Assembly (NCBI GenBank): GCA_016647705.1
Contig: CM028326.1
Span: 23,513,901 to 23,577,900 of the forward strand
Origin: Eucommia ulmoides
Lineage: Eukaryota; Streptophyta; Magnoliopsida; Garryales; Eucommiaceae
Direction of reading: 5' to 3'
DNA length: 64,000 bases
A model generated the notes under the pieces. It was given only the letters and a program-made list of their open reading frames with translations. It searched no databases and was not told where the DNA came from. The position numbers and the translations under genes are program-made. Below, piece after piece: positions 12,517 through 22,333 of the stretch (its first letter is position 1; every line of letters begins with the position of its first letter).

Positions 12517-12524
12517 CTTGGGTC

Positions 12525-12832
12525 TTCCAATTCGTATACGTCATACCCAACGTTTCCAGCCATTGAATTCCCAAAATAACATCCGCACTCCCTAACCCCA
12601 GGGGCAGGAATTCTTCCACAACATTGATTCCTTGAAGCTGCAAATGAACTCCCTTACACACACCCTTTCCTTTAACGGCTTCTCTCATACCAATGGTCAC
12701 TCCATAAGCTTCTGTAGCCGTAATTGGTAACTTCAATTTTTCCACCAAAGCTGTGGATATAAAATTATGTGTCGCCCCACTATCCACTAGGGTCACCACT
12801 CGTTGATCCCCACTCATCCCTTCCACCTTCAT
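12525..12832 (-). pseudogene. Gypsy aspartic protease
   Basis: The segment encodes VTLVDSGATHNFIS with the D-S-G catalytic motif intact, then FLPLGLGSADVILGIQWLETLG, the second conserved protease segment. The frame then runs into the hAT insertion, so the polyprotein is truncated by foreign sequence at this point. Confidence 0.87.
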
Positions 12833-12892
12833 AGTCCTCGGTGATGTAAGACCAGCTACAGAATTAAGCGAGACTTCAGTAATTGGAGATGA

Positions 12893-13991
12893 TTAGGCAG
12901 TTTCTAATGCGGGCCCATTGTTTTCCACCTGCTCCTCAGTTTCATCCAATTCATCTTCCGTGTCCTGGATAACCAAAACACTCAACTCCTTGTTTTTGCA
13001 TTTATGCCCAAGGGACCATTTGTCATCACATTTAAAACACAATTCTCGTGCTCGCTTTTTTTGTAATTCAGAATCCGTCAATTTTCGTACTTCACCCAAC
13101 AGATTAGCACTAGAAACGTTACCAACCCAAGGTGATTGGATTTCCCCCGATGGAACAGTGGCCCGACCCAAATTATTGGGCCTGAAATGCTGATTAGTCC
13201 GAATGGGCCCTGCTAGTCCAACCCCCCTCCTCTCCCTCCCGCTTTAAGTGATTGGGCCTGACTGATTGGGTTATAAGCAGTTTCTCTTCAATTCTTTGGG
13301 CCAATTCCATCGCCCGGCCCAGATGTCTTAGTTCCAGAACTCTAATTTCAACCCGTATCTCAGGTTTAAGGCCCTGAATAAACTGACCCAAAGCCATTTC
13401 ATTTGATATGTCGTCCAACGGTGCCGATAGTTCTATGAACCGCCGGCGATAGTCTTGCACATTGCCGTCTTGCTCCAGCGCCAACCACTGTTCGTGGAGA
13501 GAACCTGTTTGAGTGGAGCGAAACTGCTTGAGAAGCAGAATCTTCATCTCCTCCCATTAGTCAATGTTTCTCCCCTTGTTCACCCATGGATACCACAGCA
13601 GAGCGTCACCTTCAAGGCTAATGACTGTCGCTTCAAGCTTCACGTTGTTCGTGAGGCGGTGGAGAGAGAAATAGCATTATGCTTTCATGATCCACCCGTC
13701 GAGGTTGAAGCCGTCGAAAACAGGGAGTTCCAATTTCCGAAATCGAAAATCCTGTTGCAACTCAGATGGATTTCTGCTACCGTCAGCTGCATGCAATCCC
13801 CCCACTGTACGGCTGAGAACCATCGTCTCTGTCACCTTACCTGTCAACGATGTCGACGCTATGCGAGCTGATTCCTCTTGAAGCCTGATTAATTGCTCGA
13901 CACGTTGAGTCAGATTTTGCACTTCCTCCTTCAAGGAACCAACGATTTCTTCCACTGCGTCAATACGCTGTCTTACGTTCTTGGCCGCCAT
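12893..13991 (-). pseudogene. Gypsy gag with CCHC zinc knuckle
   Basis: A start codon at 13991 opens an N-terminal coiled-coil-like segment (13677-13991). 13194-13547 continues with the gag core (LHEQWLALEQDGNVQDYRRRF, QFIQGLKPEIR). 12893-13171 supplies the zinc knuckle CFKCDDKWSLGHKC. Frame breaks separate the three blocks. It would form the virus-like particle shell in an active element. Confidence 0.87.
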
Positions 13992-14073
13992 CTACCCAGG
14001 TAAAACTTGGATAAACGAAATGAATCGAGACGATAATGAACAGTTCCAAATGCATAGCAGTACCCAAGTACGT

Positions 14074-14086
14074 GGTCTAGATACCA
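14074..14086 (-). other. Primer-binding site of the chromodomain element
   Basis: Two bases inside the 5' LTR, the minus strand reads TGGTATCTAGACC. This resembles the initiator Met-tRNA site TGGTATCAGAGCC with several changes. Its position supports the LTR boundary at 14089. Confidence 0.65.
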
Positions 14087-14088
14087 AA

Positions 14089-14380
14089 TGATATGCTCTA
14101 GCTATCGATTGTATTGAAAATGAGAAGAGATTACTTACTGAATTTTGAAAATAAAATGAAATACATCAAACATACCAAGTTTTCAAGAGACTTGGTACTT
14201 CTCCTCCCTCTCCTTAGAGGCTAATCACCCAAACGCCTAACAAACTGTATAACAGAAATGAAACAGAATCTAACCAATATTCCCTACCCAACAACCTGAC
14301 CAGTCTCAGATTCCCCTTGCCCCTGCTGCCCGACTTGCCCCTTGCGCTTGGAATATGTAAAACGTATTTGGAGCCTATCA
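14089..14380 (-). repeat. 5' LTR of the chromodomain element
   Basis: The plus strand starts TGATATGCTC and ends GAGCCTATCA, matching 5527-5885 over its length apart from a missing segment and scattered substitutions. The 4/5 TSD match and the differences between the LTRs indicate an old insertion. Confidence 0.92.
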
Positions 14381-14385
14381 GAATG

Positions 14386-14665
14386 GCACTCACTCAAAAT
14401 AAGATGAGGAATTTTTTTTTGTTAATGCTGTCTTAGACGTGAATAAAAGACTTGGGATGCACCATTGCGAAAATGTGATTTAATTCAATTGAAATGCACT
14501 CAAGAGAGGTGGATCAACAAAATAAAAATGCATGACAATTAGGAACAATCTAATTGTTTTGAAATTAACAGAGGAGGAGGTGACACTTGATAGATCTATA
14601 TAACACGATAGGATTCATGTAGCCAACCCTATTTAAGTGAGACAAACGCTTTATTTTGTTATCAC
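14386..14665 (+). mobile_element. RTE-type LINE relic, downstream half
   Basis: This continues the relic interrupted at 5526. It ends with the characteristic plant RTE 3' segment 'gataggattcatgtagccaaccctatttaagtgagacaaa' (read in pieces, about 14607-14650). The same 3' segment recurs at 48160-48340 (minus) and 51826-52085 (plus). Confidence 0.75.
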
Positions 14666-15178
14666 TTCCAAGTTCTGCGCCATACATAAGCGAGAACAAA
14701 ACAAGCTTAAACCAACAAACATATATAAAAACAAAAATACTCACTCTTCATTAGCCAGAAAATAATTTCCAGAAAACAAACGAAAACAAGCTCAAAACTA
14801 ACAAATGAATTTACTACAAGGAGAAACAGTTAAACCCAAGTGGTAAGATCATTACCTGTACATTTCATCCCATGTCTCCACGTTTTAAGACACCGTAAAT
14901 TACCTCATCAGACTCGTGAATCCAATGAATTTTGTCAGAACATATTACAGAGGTTAATTCTCCAACGACATGAATGTAAGCAAATTAGGTCATTTGCCGA
15001 TATTATTCTGAGTAACGAGTCACAATCATGGTTGCTGATTTCATTTTTCATCGGTAATGAAGTGAAGAACAGCCTCAGCATCATCTCATTTCTTGACCTG
15101 CCAAACAATTTTAGAGTCTTAAGATAGAAAAATATATAAGCATAGATTGCAAATACCCTTCAAGTAAGCCCACTATGT

Positions 15179-15210
<32 letters not shown>

Positions 15211-15262
15211 GAAGAAGAAGAAATCACGTACAAAAATGAAATCCTTACGAGCAAGATTGGGG

Positions 15263-15309
15263 TTTTTTTTTTTTTTTGGGGGGGGGGGGGTGGGGGGGGG
15301 GTGGGGGGG
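15263..15309 (+). repeat. T15 followed by interrupted G-run
   Basis: Fifteen T are followed by G13, T, G10, T, G7. Four or more G-tracts make a quadruplex possible on the plus strand. A homopolymer assembly error is also possible. Confidence 0.8.
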
Positions 15310-15591
15310 CAGGGTTCCCAGAACAAGAACAAGTCTATATGGCCTTAAAATATGACAGAGCCAATTTGAATTGATTTTTCAGTACTAAAATGAAGGGTAA
15401 TTGGTAGAGCCGTTCCACTTTTATAATTTGTGTAAACCAAAGAAGTCCGGATCCTTTGTCCAAAAAGTGCACCTCTTTCTTTGTCATTCCTAGTTTCTTG
15501 ATAGTGTTAAACTTATATGATTTAGGGTCGGTTCAGTTCAACAGGCTAGTTTTAGTCCCATCAATTTTAGGACTTAATTCTAGTCCTATAA

Positions 15592-15649
15592 GAGGGTGAG
15601 CCTCCTCGCAAAGGCTCCCAGCCTTCGTGCACTGGGCTGCTCTTTTAAT
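15592..15649 (-). mobile_element. Truncated SINE with 14-bp TSD
   Basis: On the minus strand the insert reads GCAGCCCAGTGCACGAAGGC, the head of a common plant Au/TS-like SINE. It is flanked by an exact 14-bp duplication TTCTAGTCCTATAA (15578-15591 and 15650-15663). Only about 58 bp is present, so the SINE is strongly shortened. The element call comes from word similarity; the duplication is directly visible. Confidence 0.6.
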
Positions 15650-15896
15650 TTCTAGTCCTATAACTTTACAACTAATATATGATAAAACAGAATCATCACT
15701 AACTAGTACCTTAACAATCAAAGTAGGACCTAAAATAAATTAATAAAGTCAATTAAAAACTATTTCACATCCAAGAAAAAATTAGGTACAAAATTAATTG
15801 ACCCTAAAAATAAAATGAATAATGTTTTCGTTGATTCAACCCCCAATTTAATGAAAATCAACAATTTGTATTTGGAAGAACACATCACACATTTAG

Positions 15897-18800
15897 TTAT
15901 ACCTTAAAACGTGGAGAACGACGAAGAGATGAAGCAGATCCAGGAGAAAAAAGTGCTGCATTAGCTCCTCTGCCACTACTAATTTTCCCCAAGTTTTTAT
16001 TGGTTTCTCCAGGTTGAACTTCTTGTTGCTTCGGCAAAGCTTCGCTTCTACTTTCAGTCGAAACGGAAGAAGCTGGAGCAGAAAGAGATATTGTAGAGGT
16101 CTCCTCGATCGATGTAAATTGAGGAAAACAATTTCCTGTAATGTCATTAGATTTTTACTTTTCAAAATAATAATATAAGTTCAAATGGAAATGGAGATAT
16201 CAAGCCAACACTTTGCTTATTTTAGTCTGAGTAATGCATCATCTCAATAACTTTTGGTTCTATTTAACATCACAGAGGCCATATCTGAAGAACTGTATCG
16301 AGATCTAAAATTCAGAGAAGAAGAATAGAAGACAGGAGCACATACCGCTTGCTGCAGCTTCTTGAAATTTTTCCCTCATAGTTCGTACAAATTTGAATAA
16401 ACCATTGCTTTTGTTTAACTCATGGATCAACTCTTTCGTGTCCTTCAAATGTGGTTGACAATCAAGTACTGAAAAAGAAAAAGAAAAAGAAAAAAAAAAG
16501 GAGGAAAAGAAATATTATCAATGAAGAAGTTCACTCTGTGACTAAAACATAACTAGTAAATAGAATGTGTGTTACTTACAAGTGTATATGTCTTTTTTGT
16601 GACGAATGGTGAAAGAGTACTCTTCCTTTGGCTTTGTTAAATTGATATTAGTAAATATGAATTTAACTCCTGAAGCAACAAGAGAAAAAATAAGAAAGAT
16701 CCTCCCAAAAACAATAAGAGAATATATCAAATAAGCTGTACAAACCATGTCCACATTCAATTCGGAATCCAAGTACTCTATTGTACCATGAGATGGCCTC
16801 TTCCATATTTTCTTTATACTCGGTGTCTTTACCACACTTTGCTTCTAATGATTCCACAACTTTTCAGAGATCAAGCAAGCAAAAGGAAAGTGAGCAAATA
16901 TAAGTATCAAGATAGAATCTCATTTGCAAGACAACAACTAAAGTTCCATAACAAATATGCAAATATCTGTTAATATATGGACATGGGGGAAAGTAATTAA
17001 GAGAGAGAGTGTGTGTGTGTGTGTGTGTGTGATAGAGCGAGAGAGAGAGAGAGTAAACTGAGGCAAAACTCTTTCTTCTTTGCTTCTGCTATATTCAACT
17101 GTAAGTTACAACCTCCATAGATGAAACGAGTCATAATTTTAACATACAGAAAGGAGACAGCATATGAGAAGCATCCCACATACAGTGATTCCACTTATGA
17201 GAATAACAAACATCTAGAAATAAGGCAAATCATTCAGTAAAAAACAACTACTTGAAAAAACTTCTACCTCGTGCTAACATCTTCTACCATCATAGTATTT
17301 CAGAAAATTGAAACCCACCAATTCCAAAATCCACCTTCACCATCAGAAAATTGAAACCCACCAATTCCAAAATCCACCTTCACCAGCAGAAACAACTGCT
17401 AATGATATTTGCATAGGAAAAAGATGACCAAATTACTTTTGAATGCACGGAACAGCATTTTTATCTTAAACTTGGAATTTCATTATTTTGAATGGAGCAA
17501 ACAGATAAGATGTTTAGCAAACGTCCAACCCAGGGACAAATAGTACAAAGAAAGAAGGTTACCTTCTTTTTGTTGAGATATTATTGTTGCATATTCATCT
17601 TTCCGAATCCGTTGATCTTCCACTATCCTTTTAAGTTCTGCTATTCTAGTTCTTGTCGCAGCTAGAGAGTCCACTGTACCAATTCGCTTCTTCTCTTTAC
17701 GGGTCTTCACTGCCAATACAATTGGGGTAAGAGAACAACAAAATAACAATATTAAACACATCTGTTCCCATTGTTTTTCAGCATTTTAACCAAAACATTA
17801 TACTATACGATTAAAAGAAACATGAATTGGCATTCACAAGTATCTAACAATAACAAATGCATTACGTAAGAAATCTCAAAGACATATAAAAGAACTCCCC
17901 CACCCCAACCCACGGTCAAAAAAAAATCTCAGCAAAAGCAAAAACAGGTCATGGTCAAGGATGTCATTATAGAATATTTGAATAGTTGCTCAAAGAGTAA
18001 CGTTAGCACTGTTTTTCATCACTTTTTGCTTCTTAACTTGGGAGGAAAGGAAACGGTGGACTAAAAAGGGAAGAGAGATATACTACTTCTTTTGCCTTCA
18101 CCTTTCTTTCAACCAAGGTCCACCTTTCTTTTGACCAAACAAATCCCCCTCATCTCTCCATTATCTAAAAGCGGTAACTCAATATAGAGTAATGAAAAGA
18201 GGGAGATGAAGAATAAGAAAGTGAGAGGACTACGTGTTTTCAGCAGAAGATCATGTCCTAGACTTCTCCCTTTTTAAGATACTACAGTATTCTATAGGTT
18301 CCCAATCTGATGTTGATTATTGCGTTTCAGTTAGTGTTGTTCAAACTTCAAACTTAATATTTCAAGTTTAGTTCCCCAATATATCTCAAAATCATCAATA
18401 TACACCACGTAAACTGTAGAAGTCAGGAGGCTCCAGCCTAATATCGTATGGTGTTACATGGAGTAGCATGTATGATGGTTTGGAAAGTCTCACGAAACCA
18501 TGTGGAATAAGATTCTAACACCCACCTAGGTGTGCTAACCCGATTTGCACGAAGAATTTGACTACGGATAGAAATATGCAATCCCGACTTACATAGGTGA
18601 TTTAAATATGAGGAAGGAAGAAGAGACTTTCCAGAACCTAGCTCAAAACTAAGTTGTGCAACTTCACAAGTAGGGCATCGGTCATCTTGATCCCATATGG
18701 TTCTCTTCGGTCCAATTCTCTTCAACATGCTCAGCAACTTCTAAGCAAATCTCTGAAGACTTGTAGAACTTATTTTTGTAATCATCTCCGCCTATAATGT

Positions 18801-20421
18801 TCTAATGGTGAATTACTTGAGCTTCAGTGACCACCTTCTATCTTCCATTCCAAGAAATTGACTCCATCGGCAGCAACCAAATACAAAGAAATGCAAGAGG
18901 CACCCTTAATCCGCCTTCCACCATGAAATTACATAATTTTACATAAAACCACAAACAAGTTGCAAAATGTGACCAAGAATTAGAATATTGGCAGTTACAT
19001 AACGTAACAAATTTTAAAGGTGGCAATAACGGAACTGGTTGATATTGCATATGACTGAAGTTTACAGCCCTTGCAGATGTATAACGGCCCATAACAAGGT
19101 TAATAGCAGTTAGATTGAACATAAAAGATTTTAAAGGCAATAGCGTTACGGGTTGATGTTGTCTATACTCAAACAGTCAAACTCAAGGCTTTTAAACTGC
19201 AAACAGGCTATTACAGGTCAAAATGAAAATAAAAGAGACAGCAAACTTGTTTCGCGAAAGACGTGTTGTTCTTCATTTCGTTCATCCTCTATCTTCCTTA
19301 AATCTATGTACCAATAGAACCACTATTGAGAAAAATCTAAAGGCACAAATCAACCCAAGATTTATTATTTTAGTTATTTGGGTAGTTTATTTGCCTTTTC
19401 AGTTTTCATACTTCATAAGTCGACTAGTGGTTGGATGTGTTTTACTATATTGCCTTGTTGGAAATGTTGTAAATTTTTTAAATTAGAATGAGCGGTTGAG
19501 AATAGGGTTAGGTTGGAAAAAGTGACAAATATATTTGTGGAAAGTGGACAATCATTTTAGAACATCCTAAAAAAGGAAAGCATGACTATTATTTAGGAGC
19601 GAATGGAATATTTATAATGTGTTATATATATGAATACATACCTAAATGCTTAAATTATCTATTAAAATGTGTATAAATGTTAAATTTAAGGGCATTGCAT
19701 GTGCCAAATATGGCACACACAAAGCATTTGTTCCAAATTGGCACAGATTATGGACGAGTTGTTGGAGCTCATTTTGACATCAAAATTGTCAAATTTTGAG
19801 AAGACACAGAGGATGACTGAGTTGTTGGAGTTGCTCTTACAATAGCAAAATGGCAGTAGGCACATAACAAACCTCTGATCCGTGAATGCTAATAAATAGC
19901 ACCAATTTGTACAAACATTCCACTACTAAAACAGACAAACTTCAGAGAGAAACACTAGTAACAAGTAATACCGGCCAGAGCTTTCACCAAAGTGTCCTCT
20001 TCCTTTCTAAGCTGGGCTTTTAGCTTCCCCAATTTCGCTGCAATGGCAGAAAAATAGACACGACTTAAAATTCATTTACCCCAAAAAAGAAACCTATAAT
20101 GCGGCACTAAAAACTGTAATTGAAACTGTATACCACACGGAGATGCCTAAATCGAAACCCTAGTTTATGCGGATGTATCGAGTCCAGCAAAGACCCTTCG
20201 CGTATAAGAAATTATAAACAAAACTATGAAATTCAAGTTCTGGAGTAAGTGCAACCTTGGTTTTGCACTGTTTCATGCGCTTTGGCTTTTGTTGATTCGA
20301 GCGAGTTTCGCAACGTGACAAGAGCACTCTCTATTCGCTGCTGCTGAATTGGAACCTCTCTATCGCATACCAACCTCAGTTCCTCCATTTTCTTTCGCGT
20401 GGATCCCTCAGATCTTTGCAT
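15897..20421 (-). CDS. SPC25: Kinetochore protein SPC25 homologue, 7 coding exons
   Basis: SPC25 pairs with SPC24 in the NDC80 complex, which couples kinetochores to spindle microtubules. Coding exons, in transcript order: 20256-20421, 19972-20037, 17563-17709, 16746-16859, 16580-16669, 16346-16468, 15897-16135. All introns are GT-AG and all interrupt codons after base 1. The total is 945 bp including the stop, giving 314 aa, normal for plant SPC25. Residues 1 to about 145 are charged and coiled-coil-like (IAELKRIVEDQRIRKDEYA). About 146-235 form the globular RWD-like kinetochore domain (ISWYNRVLGFRIECGHG, EYSFTIRHKKDIYT, ELIHELNKSNGLFKFVRT). The tail is Ser-rich and ends SSLRRSPRFKV. The ATG at 20421 is the first methionine of the frame. 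The terminal AAG|GTATAA could also be read as a splice donor, so a further short exon is possible. Intron 2 (2.3 kb) holds most of the unassigned sequence. The family call is confident. Confidence 0.93.
17007..17055. repeat. GA/GT microsatellite in SPC25 intron 3
   Basis: A run of 'gagaga', then about eleven GT units, then more 'gagaga'. It lies within the intron and has no coding meaning. Confidence 0.9.
17301..17386. repeat. 43-bp tandem duplication in SPC25 intron 3
   Basis: Two nearly identical 43-bp units (17301-17343, 17344-17386), each beginning 'cagaaaattgaaaccc'. Their near identity suggests a recent slippage or duplication event. Confidence 0.92.
18438..18737 (-). other. Unrecognised 99-codon open frame in SPC25 intron 2
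   Basis: The minus-strand frame contains a CPTC pair and a Ser/Leu-rich stretch (SGKSLLPSSYLNHLCKSGLH). I cannot assign it to a family. No splice sites tie it to SPC25, whose exons join in frame without it. It may be a transposon relic or a chance frame. Confidence 0.2.
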
Positions 20422-20647
20422 TTTCGACTGCGTCAGACTTGAGAGAGAGAGAGAGAGAGAGGATATTTGAATTTAGATATGAAAAGGGACTAAATTTGAA
20501 GTTCCGCCCGCCATTATTCTCTTTGGAGGACCTTACATACAAAAAAGAAGGCCGAGTAAAAAAGTCGCTTGGGGGCCCGAACAAGAACGGACCAGACCTG
20601 ACGTTGCTATTAGAATTTTTTTAGCCCAAATCACAATTGGAAGCTTA
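20422..20647 (-). promoter_or_regulatory. SPC25 5' UTR / proximal promoter region
   Basis: Only about 226 bp separates the SPC25 start codon from the Harbinger-like element at 20648. It includes a GA microsatellite (about 20442-20461). I see no clear TATA box, so part of the promoter may lie in or beyond the transposon. Confidence 0.45.
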
Positions 20648-21370
20648 GGCCCCGTTTGGTAATCATTTCCATTCCAAAAATTCTCATTCCATTCCCAGGT
20701 TTTTGAAAATTCTGTTTGAAAATAGCGTTTGGTAATTTTTATTTCCGTTTCCATTTCATTTCCATTTGAGAATTGTGCCCACTTTTTTCTTAAGAAATGA
20801 GAAACAAAAAAAAGTTGTTTCTCATTATTCTCATTCCATTCCCAAAACACATAGTCACTATTCACCTACCGCCGACCGCCGACCACCGCCGCCACCGGTC
20901 ATCTCCGGCGACTGTCGCCGGTCACCGTCCGGCCGGAAATTTCCCAGCCACTTCCGGCCGTCGCCGGCGACGGCGCCATTGTCTTCCGGCCGACATCACC
21001 GGCGCCACCGCCGTCCGGTCATCACCGGCGCCACTGCCGTCCAGTCATCGCCGGCAGGGGGCCACCGCCGTCTCCGACGCCGGAGCACCACCGGCGGCCG
21101 TTGTCGGAGCATCGCCGGCTGGCCGGGGACGGCGCCGGAGCACCGCTGCCGGCTGGCGACGGCGCCACAGCCGGCAGGCCAAAAAAAAAAAAAAAAAATT
21201 TAGAATAAAATCGTTACCAAACACAATTCTCTTCCCAAAACAAAAAAAAAAAAAATTATCGTTACCAAACGCGATTCTATTCCCAAAAAGAAAACAAAAT
21301 TCTCATCTCATCCCATCCTATTCCCATCCCACTGCTGGAATGGAAACAGAAACGGTTACCAAACGCCACC
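20648..21370. mobile_element. Harbinger-like non-autonomous element, TSD TTA, CCG-rich core
   Basis: The left end is GGCCCCGTTTGGTAATC and the right end, complemented, is GGTGGCGTTTGGTAACC. TTA flanks both sides (20645-20647, 21371-21373), fitting PIF/Harbinger. The core (about 20870-21180) is strongly GC-rich, with 'gccgccg/ccggcg' repeats very unlike the AT-rich surroundings. ORFs crossing it are low-complexity and not credible. The right part repeats 'accaaacgcgattct' words that recur in the 48943 copy. Confidence 0.8.
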
Positions 21371-21531
21371 TTAGGTGGCCTTTGGTAGGGTTGCTTTTGT
21401 GCTTCTACTAATTTATTGAAAGTAAATTAGGATAGAAAATCTATTTTGTCTTTTAGTATTTTGTAAATAAAAACATTTATAATAATGAATATTGTCCTGA
21501 AATTGTTTCTTTAATTTATGAGAACAAAAAT

Positions 21532-22184
21532 TGTTGTTACCAGAAATTCCTAACAAGTGTAACAGTTACACACGTGTTAAAAATCTCTTTATTTTCCTTT
21601 ATAACTTGTAAAACCGTGAGTTCTAAAGGAACACATCGGTGTGGTGTCGGTCAAAGAATTTTCGGTGTAAAAATAAATTAATCTGGTAATGGAGAAAATA
21701 ATATACAGATTGAACCGTAAATCATTATCAGTGATACCTACCTTTTTTTATAGACTTTGAGATATTCTACTGTTTCTTTGAAGAGGTTGTCCGTTACATG
21801 ATACGATCCTAACGGTTTGGAAAATAATCAATATCTCCATGATTTCAGGAGAGATCTCTATAACAATCCCCATTAAATATGGACCGTTACAATCAATCTA
21901 GCTTATCACGCTCTTCAAGTGTAGGGGAGATGTTTATAATAGGTTGACATGTTCGCTCTTTGGTCCTGAACACCGTGATCTTGGATATGCCCAAATATGG
22001 GCCTGTTTATGAGGCCATTAGTCTTGCATAGAAGACTGCCGAAGTTGGTACCCAGTTGGGCTTGTCATTCTTCGACCCAAATAACCCATTGGGTTTGTCT
22101 GTCCTAGATCAGATTTCAGACCCGATCCGATCCGTTTGAGGCTGCACGCCTATGTTAGTTATGAGCGGGAGTTTTCCTATATTA
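21532..22184 (-). repeat. 3' LTR of the Tat element
   Basis: On the plus strand it starts TGTTGTTACCAGAAATTCC and ends TTTTCCTATATTA, with the last CA changed to TA. It aligns along its whole length with 31288-31902. Confidence 0.9.
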
Positions 22185-22333
22185 TTTGTCCTCCTGACTT
22201 TCGTGGCGAATCAAGAGAAGAGAGGCGAAAGATCTCTTCCATTTTGCGTAAGTTCTCATCTTCCCCTGATCCTTCAGTTGCTTATCTCTGCTTCATACTT
22301 TTTGTTTTTCATTGTTGCTTGCTCTACCGCAAG

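Larger units (their letters stand above)
5527..14380 (-). mobile_element. Ty3/gypsy chromodomain element with nested insertions
   Basis: Two similar LTRs bracket gag, zinc knuckle, protease, RT, RNase H, integrase and a chromodomain remnant, in that order on the minus strand. The flanking bases are GAATA (5522-5526) and GAATG (14381-14385), a 5-bp TSD with one change. Removing the nested solo LTR and hAT element leaves about 5.2 kb. That size, with LTRs of about 300-360 bp, fits a Reina-like chromovirus; the clade is inferred. All coding parts have stops or frameshifts. Confidence 0.92.
14666..15896. other. Downstream flank of SPC25, noncoding
   Basis: No gene is seen here. The stretch holds a T15/G-run block (15263-15309), a small SINE insertion (15592-15649) and otherwise AT-rich sequence. 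The SPC25 3' UTR should lie just left of 15897. Confidence 0.5.

Noticed and set aside
18838-19140. 100-codon minus-strand ORF in SPC25 intron 2
   Set aside because: No domain, and SPC25 exons join in frame without it.
20766-21411. Arg/Pro/Ala-rich ORFs of 145 and 204 codons
   Set aside because: They translate the CCG repeat core of a Harbinger-like element; three frames are open at once, as expected for composition bias.
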